Notes: generated by a model from the sequence alone, not told the origin. Shown: positions 8,347 through 16,949, counted from the first letter of the stretch. The stretch is 64,000 nucleotides of DNA from Haloterrigena gelatinilytica (GCF_013342145.1 NZ_JABUQZ010000001.1:2046001-2110000), one strand, 5' to 3'. A program made the numbers and translations.

Positions 8347-9405
8347 TTATCGGTCCCGGTCGTGATCAGCCTGTTCCCCGTCGGGACCGCCGTCCGTTCG
8401 GGCGGGGGTCCCCTCCGGCGCTAACGCTTCGAAGAGGTCGTACTCGGTGCCCGTGAGGACGAACAGGGCCTCCTCGAGGGGCCGCAGGATCTCGGGGAGG
8501 ATCTTGACGACGAGGTAGGTGATCCCGACGAGGGCGACGATCGACAGCGACTGGGCGATGTAGTTGTGCGCGACGAGGAAGGAGACGCGGCTGGCCTCGG
8601 CGCCCATGTAGGTCGTCATGAACGAGACGAGCCAGTCCTGCTGGAACCAGCCCCACGGCGAGGCGAGGCCGATGAAGACGTTGCGCACGAGGTTGAGGAA
8701 CCAGATCACGCCGACGGCCAGCGCGAAGGCGGTGACCTTGCGCTTCAGCGGCGCCGTGACGGCGGCGATCAGCCCGCCGAAGATGGCCATGCTCCCGATC
8801 CCGGTACAGGCGAGGACGATGTAGGTCGTCCGGCCGGTCACGGTCTCGTTTGGATCGAAGCCGAACTTGCTCACGTAGCCGTTGCTGCCCTCGATCAGGC
8901 CGGGGCTGTAGCCGAGCAGTTCCATCCCGAAGTGGGTCTGGGCCGCGGTCGTCTCGATCAGCCACGTCTTGACGAACGGGATCGTCTCGACCGGCAGGTA
9001 GATCAGCCCCATGCAGGCGACGGCCTTCGTGAGGATCAACAGCGAGTCTCGCCCCGCCCAGAGGAGGTAGCCGGTGTAGAGACACAGCGGCAAGGCGAGC
9101 AGCCCCAGAATCGTCTTGAGCGGGCTCTGGGCCTCGCCGTAGTAGTAGGGCACCATCGTCACCCAGAAGACGCCGAAGGCGATCCAGGCCCCCGCGCCGA
9201 GGTAGCGCGCCGGTTCGCGGTACCCCTGGGAGGCGAGTAGCAACGCCGCGAGGAACGCGCCGATCGCGGCCCACGCCAGCAGGCCCGACGACGGAGTGGT
9301 TCCCTCGGCCGCGGCCAGTACGGGCGAGAGCGTCGCCGAACCGACGAGGTCGTAGCCGACGACCGACGCTGCCCCGGTCGCGGCGGTTGCGAACGGCATA
9401 GTCAT
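8347..9405 (-). CDS. artA: Archaeosortase A
   Basis: A polytopic membrane transpeptidase-like enzyme that processes PGF-CTERM proteins such as the S-layer glycoprotein and lets them be attached to lipid. The catalytic triad of the exosortase/archaeosortase family is visible: Cys in IVLACTGIGSMAIFGG, Arg in LNLVRNVFIGLA and His in FLVAHNYIAQSLSIVAL. Several other hydrophobic segments precede these. The frame stays open upstream to 9507, but the ATG at 9405 (or 9399) directly before the hydrophobic N-terminus is the better start, giving about 352 residues. It precedes the metallophosphoesterase in a likely two-gene unit. Given the surface-glycan genes later in the window, both concern the cell surface, but they are 33 kb apart. 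Confidence 0.88.
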   Translation of the reverse strand: MTMPFATAATGAASVVGYDLVGSATLSPVLAAAEGTTPSSGLLAWAAIGAFLAALLLASQGYREPARYLGAGAWIAFGVFWVTMVPYYYGEAQSPLKTILGLLALPLCLYTGYLLWAGRDSLLILTKAVACMGLIYLPVETIPFVKTWLIETTAAQTHFGMELLGYSPGLIEGSNGYVSKFGFDPNETVTGRTTYIVLACTGIGSMAIFGGLIAAVTAPLKRKVTAFALAVGVIWFLNLVRNVFIGLASPWGWFQQDWLVSFMTTYMGAEASRVSFLVAHNYIAQSLSIVALVGITYLVVKILPEILRPLEEALFVLTGTEYDLFEALAPEGTPARTDGGPDGEQADHDRDR

Positions 9406-9597
9406 GTCTGAGTGAAGGACGCGCCCGCTATCAACTTGACGCCTCGGCTTCTCGAGGGAATCGCCGGCCATCGTCGGGAGAGTGCGAGCTTTCGTCGGAA
9501 ACGCCACCTGTTACCGCGCGTCCTCCGGCAGGTCGATCGACTCGAGACGCGTCGGCGACCGCGTTCCTTTTTGCCGTCCTCCCGAAAGTGACGGTGT

Positions 9598-10377
9598 ATG
9601 GTCGACGTCCTCGACAACAAGCGGGCCGCGACGCGGTTTCGGATCCTCGTCCAGATCGCCGAGCGCCAGCCCGCCGTCAGCCAGGGTGAGATCGCCGAGG
9701 AAGTCGGCGTGACGAGTCAGGCCGTCAGCGAGTACATCCGCGAACTCGTCGACGACGACCTCGTCGAGAAGGAAGGCCGCTCGCGGTACCGCGTCACGCC
9801 GGAAGGCGTCGACTGGCTGTTCCGGACCGCCGACGACATCCGCCGGTTCGCCGACCACGTGACCGGCGACGTCTTAGACGCGATGAGCGAGGCGGCCTAC
9901 CTCGCGACCGACGATATCGCGGAGGGCGACACCGTGACGCTGTTCGTCGAGGACGGGCTGCTCCACGCGAAGCCCGGCGACGAGGGACCGGCGACCGGCG
10001 TCGCGACGACCGACGCCGAGGCGGGCACCGACGTCGGCGTCACGAGCTTCGAGGGCGTGATGGACTTAGAGCCGGGCTCGGTCACCGTCCTGCAGGTGCC
10101 CGCGGTCCGCAGCGGCGGGAGCCGGGCGGTCGACGCCGATTTCGTCGCCGAGCGCTGCGAGGCGGCCGATCTGGTCGTGGCCGCCGGCGTCGAAGCCGTC
10201 GTCGCCTGCCGACAGGCCGGCGCGGACCCCGCGGTACCGTTCGCGGCCGGCGAGACCGCCGCCGAGGGGGCCGAACGGGGCCTCGAGGTGACTGCGATCG
10301 TCACGACCGACGAGGTCGGCCGCGTCACCGACACGCTCCGGGACGCCGACGTCACCTACGAAGTCCTCGAGGGCTGA
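9598..10377 (+). CDS. Winged-helix transcriptional regulator with C-terminal ligand-like domain
   Basis: A 259-residue protein. Residues 1-75 form a MarR/Rrf2-like winged helix (FRILVQIAERQPAVSQGEIAEEVGVTSQAVSEYIREL, then DDLVEKEGRSRYRVTPEGVDWLF). The remaining 180 residues alternate beta strands and short helices and contain GDTVTLFVEDGLLHA and VVAAGVEAVVACRQAG, suggesting a sensor or ligand-binding domain not known to me by name. It lies divergent from artA with about 190 bases between starts. The targets are unknown; autoregulation or control of the neighbouring archaeosortase operon is possible but not shown. Confidence 0.75.
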   Translation: MVDVLDNKRAATRFRILVQIAERQPAVSQGEIAEEVGVTSQAVSEYIRELVDDDLVEKEGRSRYRVTPEGVDWLFRTADDIRRFADHVTGDVLDAMSEAAYLATDDIAEGDTVTLFVEDGLLHAKPGDEGPATGVATTDAEAGTDVGVTSFEGVMDLEPGSVTVLQVPAVRSGGSRAVDADFVAERCEAADLVVAAGVEAVVACRQAGADPAVPFAAGETAAEGAERGLEVTAIVTTDEVGRVTDTLRDADVTYEVLEG

Positions 10378-10489
10378 GCCGGCCGGCGACCGGCAGAGCG
10401 GCCGATCGCCGAGGATCGCGGATGAGCCGATCGCGAACGATTTCTCGGAACTCCCTACCGGTAAGAGCGTGGTACTTGATACCACGAGC

Positions 10490-11278
10490 ATGGAATCCGT
10501 CGGCAGCGGACTCGCGGCCATCGACTGGAACGGCACTCGAGCGGACGTTTACCTCTCCCGTCCGGACAAGCGCAACGCGATGACCGTCCCGCTCATGCGG
10601 GATCTGATCACTGCTTTCGAGGCGGTCGACGCCGACGAGGAGGTTCGGGCGGTGACGCTGCTCGGCGAAGGACCCGTCTTCTGTGCCGGCATGGATTTGG
10701 AGATGATGCGCGACCGGGTCGAGCCCGACGCCGAGATCGATCGCGACGTCTTCCCCGAGGTCCTCGAGACCATCGAAGAGTTCCGGCGGCCGGTCGTCGC
10801 CGGGATCAAACGCGCCGCGCCCGCGGGGGCGTTCGAACTCACGCTGCCCTGTGACTTCCGGGTCATCGGCCGCGAGGCTAAGTACGGCCTGCTCGAGGTG
10901 CGACTCGGGACCTTCCCCCACGCGGGCGGCACCCAGCGCCTGCCGCGCCTCGTCGGGCTCTCGAAGGCCAAGGAGATCGTCCTCACCGGGGAGTTCGTCG
11001 ATCCCGAGGACGCCGCCGACATGGGGCTGGTCCACGAGGTCGTCGACACCGAGGCCGTCGACGAGCGCGCGAAGGCGTTCGCCGACGACCTCTGCGAGAA
11101 CGCGCCGCTGGGCCTGCGCAATGCGAAGCGGGCGCTCAACGCCGCCCTCGAGCTGCCGCTCGAGCGGGGGCTGGAGTACGAACGCCAGTTGGCCTACGAA
11201 CTCGACGACACTCACGACTACCGAGAGGGGTTCGAAGCGCGTCTCGAGGACCGCGAGCCGGAGTTTCGCGGCGAATAG
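10490..11278 (+). CDS. Enoyl-CoA hydratase/isomerase-family protein
   Basis: A 262-residue crotonase-fold enzyme, starting at the ATG at 10490 (a GTG seven codons earlier is possible). The first CoA/oxyanion-hole element is GPVFCAGMDLEMM near residue 65. The second, normally A-x-G-G-G, reads KRAAPAGAFELTLPCDFRV near 104, so two of the usual glycines are replaced. The downstream landmark GTFPHAGGTQRLPRLVG is intact with its Glu/Gly context shifted (VRLGTFP). It should act on a CoA thioester in fatty-acid or amino-acid breakdown, but hydratase versus isomerase or another crotonase activity cannot be decided. Confidence 0.82.
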   Translation: MESVGSGLAAIDWNGTRADVYLSRPDKRNAMTVPLMRDLITAFEAVDADEEVRAVTLLGEGPVFCAGMDLEMMRDRVEPDAEIDRDVFPEVLETIEEFRRPVVAGIKRAAPAGAFELTLPCDFRVIGREAKYGLLEVRLGTFPHAGGTQRLPRLVGLSKAKEIVLTGEFVDPEDAADMGLVHEVVDTEAVDERAKAFADDLCENAPLGLRNAKRALNAALELPLERGLEYERQLAYELDDTHDYREGFEARLEDREPEFRGE

Positions 11279-11323
11279 CGGCCCCGAGTCGAGAAGATTC
11301 GGACGTCGTTCGGCGATCGAGTC

Positions 11324-12223
11324 CTACCGCCGATCGTAGACCCGCACCGCTCTGTCGTGGCGTTTGGACAACCCGTTCGGGTTCCGACGGGACGATCGGT
11401 CGGCCCAGCGGGCCCGCAGTCCGTCGCGGAGTCCGCCGGTGGCGTTTGCGACGACGTCGGTCCCGTTTCCGACCCAGTCGGTCGGCGTCGCGTCACCGGT
11501 GACGACGTCCCGAACGCCCGCGGTCCCGTCGCGGAGGGCGCTCCCGACGATTCGGCCGACCGTCGTCGGCCGCACGCCGTAGTTCTTCGCGAGTCGGTAG
11601 GCCCGGGAGCGGTAAGTGTCCCCCCAGTCGCGGTCGGTCTGCCCGCCGTCGGTGCCGACCTCGCACCTGGCGGCCATCCCCGCGTCCCACTCGGTTTCGA
11701 AGCCGAGGCCGGCCAGGCGGTGGGCGCAGTCGCGTTCGCCGCCGACCTCGAGGTACTCGTCGAACCCGTCCAGGGCCTCGAGGACGGTCCGATCGAACGC
11801 GACGTTGTTGCCGTCGAAGTGGGTGACGCTGCGCCCGGCGACAGTGTGCGGATTCTGCAGGTCGTAATCGAGTTCTCCGCCGGTCACGGGGCCGGTGACG
11901 ACGTCGGTGCCGTCGGCGATCGCGCGCTCGACGGCGTCGTACCAGCTGTACTCGATCGCGTACTCTCCGTCGAGGAAGGCGACGACGTCACCCGTCGCAG
12001 CGCGAAGGCCGGCGTTGCGCGAGACGTTCGAGTTCCGTTCGGAGATTTCGACGAGGACGTCGACGTCCGAACGGTCGCGGACGACGCCGGTCGTCCCGTC
12101 GGAGGAAGGGCCGTTGACGACGACGATTTCCGTCGCGGACGGCGTCCGCTCGGAGAGCGCGTCGAGACACGAGAGTAATCGCTCTCGGTCGTTGAGCGTC
12201 GATACCACTACCGAGAGCTCCAT
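11324..12223 (-). CDS. Family 2 glycosyltransferase (AglE/AglG-like)
   Basis: A 299-residue GT2 enzyme. The fold opens with LSVVVSTLNDRERLLSCLDAL, the nucleotide-sugar region continues through VNGPSSDGT, and the metal-binding position reads FLDGEY where a DxD is usual. The acceptor-side motif is GGERDCAHRLAGLGFE. There is no convincing membrane helix. Such enzymes add hexoses to dolichol-linked glycans or to surface polymers in haloarchaea. The gene stands alone, tail-to-tail with the enoyl-CoA hydratase gene, far from the main glycan cluster. Donor and acceptor are unknown. Confidence 0.8.
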   Translation of the reverse strand: MELSVVVSTLNDRERLLSCLDALSERTPSATEIVVVNGPSSDGTTGVVRDRSDVDVLVEISERNSNVSRNAGLRAATGDVVAFLDGEYAIEYSWYDAVERAIADGTDVVTGPVTGGELDYDLQNPHTVAGRSVTHFDGNNVAFDRTVLEALDGFDEYLEVGGERDCAHRLAGLGFETEWDAGMAARCEVGTDGGQTDRDWGDTYRSRAYRLAKNYGVRPTTVGRIVGSALRDGTAGVRDVVTGDATPTDWVGNGTDVVANATGGLRDGLRARWADRSSRRNPNGLSKRHDRAVRVYDRR

Positions 12224-12304
12224 ACGCGGTAGTAGCGTCCATCGATAGTAAAAATACGGGGTTCGCCGCTGCGAGCGGCTCGCGGCCAGCGGACAGGCGA
12301 TCGG

Positions 12305-13012
12305 TCACCGGACGCGGGTGTTCCAGTAGGAGACCGACGCGAGGTGGTCGGTCACCGGCAGCGACCCGATCAACTCGTCGAGCGTCCGGATCGGCGTCGC
12401 GAGCTCGTTGGGGATCGACCGGTAGAGCCCGTACGGAGCGATGAAGTCGTCTTCGACGTCCTCCAGCGTCAGGTTCGTCTTCGCTAAGAGAATCGCCACT
12501 TCGCTCTTCGAGTAGAGCCGCGATCCCATCGGCAGCGCCCAGTTGTAGATGCTGCGCGCGCTAAATCGGTTGAACGTGTCGAAGACGATCTGATCCCGAG
12601 ACACCCGGCGCATCTCCTCCAAGAAGGCCTCCGGGTCGTCCGCGAGGTGGAAAAACCGCATCGCGATGACGGTGTCGAAGTGATCGTCCGGAAACGGGAG
12701 CCGGCCCGCGTCCCCGCGGAGGAACTCCAGGGTTCCCTCGAGGGCCGCGTCCTTCGTCTTCTCCCGTCCCTGCTGTAACATCGCCGCCGAGATATCGAGT
12801 CCCACGACGTCGGCGCCCTGCTGGGCGAGCATCACGGTAAACCGCCCGGTACCACAGGCGATTTCGAGGATATTCCGGTCCTCGACGGGCATGATCGCCT
12901 CGAGGACTGCTTCCTTCTCCCGACGGTCGATGAGCTGACCGCCCCGGGAGAAGCGCTTGTCGTCGTACTCCTCGGCGACGTCGTCGGCCTGGTACCACTC
13001 CTGTCCTTTCAC
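12305..13012 (-). CDS. Class I SAM-dependent methyltransferase
   Basis: A 235-residue cytoplasmic methyltransferase. Motif I is ILEIACGTGRFTVML (near 47-61), followed by the acidic residue of motif II in VVGLDISAAML. The region after FRGDAGRLPFPDDHFDTVIAM matches the UbiE/Coq5-like and methyltransferase-11 pattern. The C-terminal third is unlike well-known relatives (NWALPMGSRLYSKSEVAILL), so the substrate cannot be named. It is on the same strand as the glycosyltransferase gene, with about 80 bases between them, and may share its transcript. Confidence 0.8.
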   Translation of the reverse strand: MKGQEWYQADDVAEEYDDKRFSRGGQLIDRREKEAVLEAIMPVEDRNILEIACGTGRFTVMLAQQGADVVGLDISAAMLQQGREKTKDAALEGTLEFLRGDAGRLPFPDDHFDTVIAMRFFHLADDPEAFLEEMRRVSRDQIVFDTFNRFSARSIYNWALPMGSRLYSKSEVAILLAKTNLTLEDVEDDFIAPYGLYRSIPNELATPIRTLDELIGSLPVTDHLASVSYWNTRVR

Positions 13013-13221
13013 ACTGGGCGCAACTACAGGAGCGGGAGGATAAAACGATACTGGAGTCTATCGATACCCGGGACGACGGTGCCGACCGAAACCGGCTCGA
13101 ACCCCGCGATCGAGCGGCTCCTTTGCTGTGTTAATACGCCATTCATACCCCTTATACAAACTGAACTATTCGTATCCACATATAGGGAAGCTTTACCACC
13201 ACCGATTCCGCTCACGTAGGT

Positions 13222-13503
13222 ATGAGCATGAGTACAGCCGAGGACCGAGGCGCCGCCGCCGAAGAGACCCTTTCGGAGGACGAATACCGCGATCGCCTCC
13301 GCGATCTGCCGCCGAGCGCGAAGCTCGTCGCGAAAGTGCTGGAGACCGATTCACCGCTCTCGCAGGGGCAACTCGCCGAAGAGTCGCTGCTGCCCGACCG
13401 CACCGTCCGCTACGCGCTCAACCGCCTCGAGGACGTCGGTCTCGTCGGCTCCCGGTACAGCTTCCGCGACGCCCGCAAGCAGGTCTACTTCCTCAAGCAC
13501 TGA
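13222..13503 (+). CDS. MarR-like winged-helix regulator, small
   Basis: A 93-residue acidic protein. The DNA-binding part runs from about residue 25 to the end: LPPSAKLVAKVLETDSPLSQ, then LAEESLLPDRTVRYALNRL as the recognition helix and LVGSRYSFRDARKQVYFLKH as the wing. Single-domain helix-turn-helix proteins with this order are widely conserved in haloarchaea, but I know no target. The ATG at 13222 and another at 13228 are both possible starts. AT-rich promoter-like sequence (CATATAG near 13180) lies about 40 bases upstream. Confidence 0.75.
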   Translation: MSMSTAEDRGAAAEETLSEDEYRDRLRDLPPSAKLVAKVLETDSPLSQGQLAEESLLPDRTVRYALNRLEDVGLVGSRYSFRDARKQVYFLKH

Positions 13504-13602
13504 CGGCGGCGACCCGGTCCGCAGCTTCCGAGTGGGAGTGGGGTGGGCCGCCCGGTCCGATCCGTCGACACACACTTTTTCGACCGCTGAGTTGTTCGAG
13601 GT

Positions 13603-14391
13603 ATGGACGTTACTCGGTATGCCGTTCCGGTCGCGACGCGCGCCCCGACGGGGGAAACCAACGCCTACCTCCTCGGGGACGACCCGGCTGTACTCGTCGA
13701 TCCCGCGGCGCGCAGCGACGCCCTCGATCGCCTGGTCGCCGAGCGCGAGGTCGCACACGTCGTCGTCACCCACACGCATCCCGACCACGTCGGCGCCGTC
13801 GCCGCGTACGCCGACGAGACGGACGCGACCGTCTGGGCTCGATACGGGCGGGCGGATCGCTTTCGCGACGCGACCGGCTGCGAGCCGGATCGGACGCTGG
13901 CGCCCGGGACGACGATTCCGCTCGGTGACGACCGCATCCGGGTTCTAGACGCGCCCGGACACGCGCCCGACCACGTCGCCCTCGAGGCCGGCCGCGGCGG
14001 ACCGATCTGCTGTGGCGACTGCGCCGTTCGTGAGGGCAGCGTCGTCGTGGGCGCGCCCGAGGGCGACATGCGCGCATATGTGACGACGCTGCGACGGCTA
14101 TGGGCGAGGAATCCGCCGGCGCTCCATCCCGGCCACGGGCCCGCGATCGACGACCCGAGAGCGACCCTCGAGCGACTGCTGGATCACCGATACCGTCGTG
14201 AGCGCGAGGTGCTCGAGGCGGTCGAGGGCGGCGCCGACACGCTCGAGGAAATCCTCGAAGCGGCCTACGAGAAGGACCTCACCGGCGTTCGCGATCTGGC
14301 CCGGGCGACGGTCCGCGCCCACCTCGAGAAACTCGCCGTGGAGGGGCGCCTCGAGTGGGACGGGGAACGCGCGGCGGCGCGATCGGACTAG
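13603..14391 (+). CDS. Metallo-beta-lactamase-fold hydrolase
   Basis: A 262-residue protein of the metallo-beta-lactamase superfamily with the metal motif VVTHTHPDHVGAV near residue 50, GHAPDHVAL near 120, CCGDCAV near 137 and the distal His in HPGHGPAI near 178. The C-terminal 80 residues form a small winged-helix-like tail (RREREVLEAVEGGADTLEEI ... AHLEKLAVEGRLEW), the same layout as LACTB2-type hydrolases. Those cleave RNA or thioesters; the substrate here is unknown. It is followed at 75 bases by the YkgJ-type gene on the same strand. Confidence 0.82.
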   Translation: MDVTRYAVPVATRAPTGETNAYLLGDDPAVLVDPAARSDALDRLVAEREVAHVVVTHTHPDHVGAVAAYADETDATVWARYGRADRFRDATGCEPDRTLAPGTTIPLGDDRIRVLDAPGHAPDHVALEAGRGGPICCGDCAVREGSVVVGAPEGDMRAYVTTLRRLWARNPPALHPGHGPAIDDPRATLERLLDHRYRREREVLEAVEGGADTLEEILEAAYEKDLTGVRDLARATVRAHLEKLAVEGRLEWDGERAAARSD

Positions 14392-14466
14392 ATTCGGTAC
14401 GGACGCGGACCCGGATTCGGGCTCGAGGAGCGACTGACTTTTCCGCGCCGGCGACGACACTCGGGT

Positions 14467-15141
14467 GTGCAATCGCTCGAAGCCGAACTCGAGGAGGCCC
14501 GCGCGCTGGACACCGACGACCTCGCGGACGCCGTCGAATCGATCGGCTTCGAGTGTACCCGCTGTGGCGCCTGCTGCAAGGGCGAAGACGAGGACGACCA
14601 CACGGCGACCGTTTTCCCCGACGAGGTGCGCGATCTGGAAGCGAGCGACGAGTACGACGGCGACTACGACTGGCGCGACGTCGCCCGGCCGATGCCGTAC
14701 GGGCTCTCGGCGACCGACGACGGCGACCTCGAGGGCGAGACCTTCGAGTGGGCGCTCCAGACCGACGACTGCGGCGACTGCACCTTCTACGAGGAAGACG
14801 AGTCGGGCACGGGCGCCTGCGTCGCCCACGACGATCGGCCGCTGATCTGCCGCACGTATCCGTTCAGCGTCGCGCTCGCGGGAACGAGCCAGCCGATGGG
14901 GGAAGCCGTCGACGAGGAGGGCGTCGTCCGCGCCCACGAGTGCGAGGGATTAGGTCGGGACATCTCTCGCGCGGACGCCGAGGACCTGGCCCGCGCGCTG
15001 AAGGAACGCGCCGTTCGAGAACTCGAGGAGGCCATCGCCGTCCGGGACGAGTACGCGCCCGCCGAACCCGACCCCGGCGAGGTGGTCGTCCACGATTCCG
15101 AGGGGGCCAAACGGATCGACGGGACGCCGCTCGAGGAGTGA
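14467..15141 (+). CDS. YkgJ-family cysteine-cluster protein
   Basis: A 224-residue acidic protein starting at a GTG. It carries the zinc/iron chelating CxxCxxCC pattern (FECTRCGACCKGEDEDDH, near residues 35-50), further cysteines in DDCGDCTFY near 98 and CVAHDDRPLICRTYPF near 120. These match the YkgJ family, thought to bind an Fe-S cluster or zinc. The role is unknown. The tail has long acidic and Ala-rich helices. It lies between a metallo-hydrolase gene and the lipid-synthesis gene, all on the + strand with short gaps. Confidence 0.8.
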   Translation: MQSLEAELEEARALDTDDLADAVESIGFECTRCGACCKGEDEDDHTATVFPDEVRDLEASDEYDGDYDWRDVARPMPYGLSATDDGDLEGETFEWALQTDDCGDCTFYEEDESGTGACVAHDDRPLICRTYPFSVALAGTSQPMGEAVDEEGVVRAHECEGLGRDISRADAEDLARALKERAVRELEEAIAVRDEYAPAEPDPGEVVVHDSEGAKRIDGTPLEE

Positions 15142-15219
15142 GCGCGGTCGCCGCGATCGCCCGCTCGTCGTCCGGCGCGAACCGATAGGAAATTGACCCG
15201 GTTGTTCGAAGGGACCGGC

Positions 15220-15984
15220 ATGGACATCGATTGGGACGGGATCACTCACGTGACGAAAGTCGATCCGGCGAAGCCGCTCCCGTCGGATCTCGGCGCGCTC
15301 GAGGGGACCGACCTGGTGCTCGTCGGCGGCTCCGACGACGTCACCGAGGCCAACACGCTCGAGACGATCGCGGCGATCGACGACGCCGTCCCCTCGCTCC
15401 CCGTCTTTCAGGAACCGTACAGTTCGAGCCACGTCTCCAAAGCGACGATCGAGGCGGCGGACTACCTGTCCGTTCCGGCGGTCTACAACGGCGACCGGGA
15501 GCACTTCGTGGGGAAACACGTCGACCTCTTTACCGAGGTCGGAAGCAAACCCGAGGCTCTCCTCGGTGCGAGCCTGCCGGTCGTCGGCGATCTGATCTCC
15601 TCGAAGGGGGCCGACGCGGTCGCGGATCTCGCCACGAACGTCGTCGGCGAGGGGTACGTGATCCAGCACCTCGAGTCCACGGCGGCGGTGACCTCCGGCG
15701 TCGAGGCGACCTACTCGCCCGAGCAGGTCGCCGGCGCGGCGCTGGCGACGGAGACCTTCTACGGCTTTCCGATCTTCTACATCGAGTACTCGGGCACCTA
15801 CGGCGGCCCCGCGGACGTCGAAGCCGCCGCGCGCTACCTCGAGGAGACGGCGCTGTTCTACGGCGGCGGGATCGACAGTCGGGCGAAAGCGACCGAGATC
15901 CTCGAGGCCGGCGCGGACGCGATCGTCGTCGGCGACTGTTTCCACGACGATCCGGAGACGTTCCTCGAGACGATCCCGGAGTAA
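15220..15984 (+). CDS. Geranylgeranylglyceryl phosphate synthase family (prenyl-glyceryl phosphate synthase)
   Basis: A 254-residue TIM-barrel prenyltransferase that joins geranylgeranyl diphosphate to sn-glycerol-1-phosphate, the first committed step of archaeal membrane lipid synthesis. Visible landmarks are HVTKVDPAKPLP at the N-terminus, VLVGGSDDVTEAN, the phosphate-binding YIEYSGTYGGP near 190, LFYGGGIDSRAKA near 215 and DAIVVGDCFHDDPE near 235. The start at 15220 matches the usual family N-terminus; a TTG 27 bases earlier is less likely. Cytoplasmic or membrane-associated. A strong terminator-like hairpin lies downstream. Confidence 0.88.
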   Translation: MDIDWDGITHVTKVDPAKPLPSDLGALEGTDLVLVGGSDDVTEANTLETIAAIDDAVPSLPVFQEPYSSSHVSKATIEAADYLSVPAVYNGDREHFVGKHVDLFTEVGSKPEALLGASLPVVGDLISSKGADAVADLATNVVGEGYVIQHLESTAAVTSGVEATYSPEQVAGAALATETFYGFPIFYIEYSGTYGGPADVEAAARYLEETALFYGGGIDSRAKATEILEAGADAIVVGDCFHDDPETFLETIPE

Positions 15985-16083
15985 AAACGGTATCAGTTCG
16001 ACCGCTCTGCTATCGTGACAACAGGGATTTTCCACACCTCCCCAACCGATTCATTCGCTCCCTTCGGTCGCTCACTCACCCCT

Positions 16084-16197
16084 CGCGCACTGGGCCGCGG
16101 TTCGGCGGCGGCTCACGGATCGCTTCGCTCCCCGTTCGCTGTTCCGGGATCGTCACTCCGTTCCGGTCTCGCTCGCCTCACCGCGGCCCAGTGCGCG
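16084..16197. repeat. 18-base perfect inverted repeat with 78-base interior
   Basis: Bases 16084-16101 (CGCGCACTGGGCCGCGGT) are exactly the reverse complement of 16180-16197. The 78 bases between are GC-rich and contain further short dyads. No coding frame is convincing here. The repeat lies in the 400-base gap between the lipid synthase and the TRAM gene; folded as RNA it would give a long stem. Function unknown. Confidence 0.6.
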
Positions 16198-16257
16198 CCA
16201 CCACGTGCGGACAAGCCGTGAATCACGCTATGACAGGGTGTACTACGGCGATCGTAC

Positions 16258-16313
16258 GGCGCGCGGAGCGCGCCGTTTTCCCGAGCGCGCCGCTGGCGCG
16301 CTCGGCCTTTTTT
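16258..16313 (+). terminator. Double hairpin with T-run downstream of the lipid synthase
   Basis: Two perfect hairpins stand in tandem: GGCGCGC-GGA-GCGCGCC (16258-16274) and CCGAGCGCGCC-GCT-GGCGCGCTCGG (16281-16305, 11 pairs). The second is followed immediately by CCTTTTTT. The T-run on the + strand suits termination of the preceding + strand genes. The distance from the last gene (about 270 bases) is long, so a different RNA role is possible. Confidence 0.55.
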
Positions 16314-16321
16314 CATCGAAG

Positions 16322-16377
16322 TTTTTTGCTCGTGGTTCGAGCGCGGCCTACGGCCGCGCGAGGACCCGAGCAAAAAA
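16322..16377 (-). terminator. Symmetric hairpin at the end of the TRAM gene, possibly bidirectional
   Basis: An inner perfect hairpin GCGCGGCC-TAC-GGCCGCGC (16341-16359) is enclosed by outer arms TTTTTTGCTCG (16322-16332) and CGAGCAAAAAA (16367-16377). Read on either strand it is a stem with A/T arms, so it could end transcripts of the TRAM gene on the minus strand as well as read-through from the + strand. It lies 9 bases beyond the TRAM stop. Confidence 0.5.
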
Positions 16378-16385
16378 GTTCGTCT

Positions 16386-16787
16386 CTAGAAGGTTTCTTC
16401 GATGATCTCGCCGACGGCGAAGTTGGACTTGACCTCCGAGACTTCGACCTTGACGCGTTCGCCGACGTCGGCACCGGGGACGATGATGACGTAGCCGCGT
16501 TCGACGCGGGCGATCCCGTCGCCCTGTTTGCCGATGTCCTCGATTTCGACGTAGCGCGTTTCGCCGACGTCGACCGGTGGCTGCGGCTCCGACGGTGCCG
16601 TCTGGGGCTGTGCCGTCGACTCCTCGGCGTCGTCCTCCTCGCGGGAGATGAGCGCGACGCGGTAGACCTCCTCCGGGTCGATGTCGCCGGTTTCGACTTC
16701 TTGACGTGGTACCTCGATGACGTATCGGTCCTCCTCTGCCGAGACGTCCGCACTGAACAGACACAGGAGTTTTTCAGATATTTCCAC
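16386..16787 (-). CDS. TRAM-domain protein
   Basis: A 133-residue protein. A short N-terminal strand-rich part (VSAEEDRYVIEVPRQEV) is followed by an acidic, Pro/Gln-rich linker (about residues 50-70). The C-terminal 60 residues are a TRAM domain: ETRYVEIEDIGKQGDGIARV, then GYVIIVPGADVGERVKVEV and NFAVGEIIE. TRAM domains are small beta-barrels that bind tRNA or other RNA; stand-alone archaeal versions have been linked to RNA-chaperone or cold-response roles. It is followed by a symmetric hairpin and has no operon partner. Confidence 0.85.
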   Translation of the reverse strand: MEISEKLLCLFSADVSAEEDRYVIEVPRQEVETGDIDPEEVYRVALISREEDDAEESTAQPQTAPSEPQPPVDVGETRYVEIEDIGKQGDGIARVERGYVIIVPGADVGERVKVEVSEVKSNFAVGEIIEETF

Positions 16788-16949
16788 AGGTAGACCCTCA
16801 ATTCCACCTCTGAAGCGCCTCCGTAATAGAACTACCGACCGAGGGCCGTTATTTGCAGGCGAGGCGGTGAAAAAACGTGGTCGAACGCCCTCGATTCTCG
16901 AGCAGTCGTCAGTCGGCGGACCGTCGTGACGGGTGAGTTCGGCGCCCGG

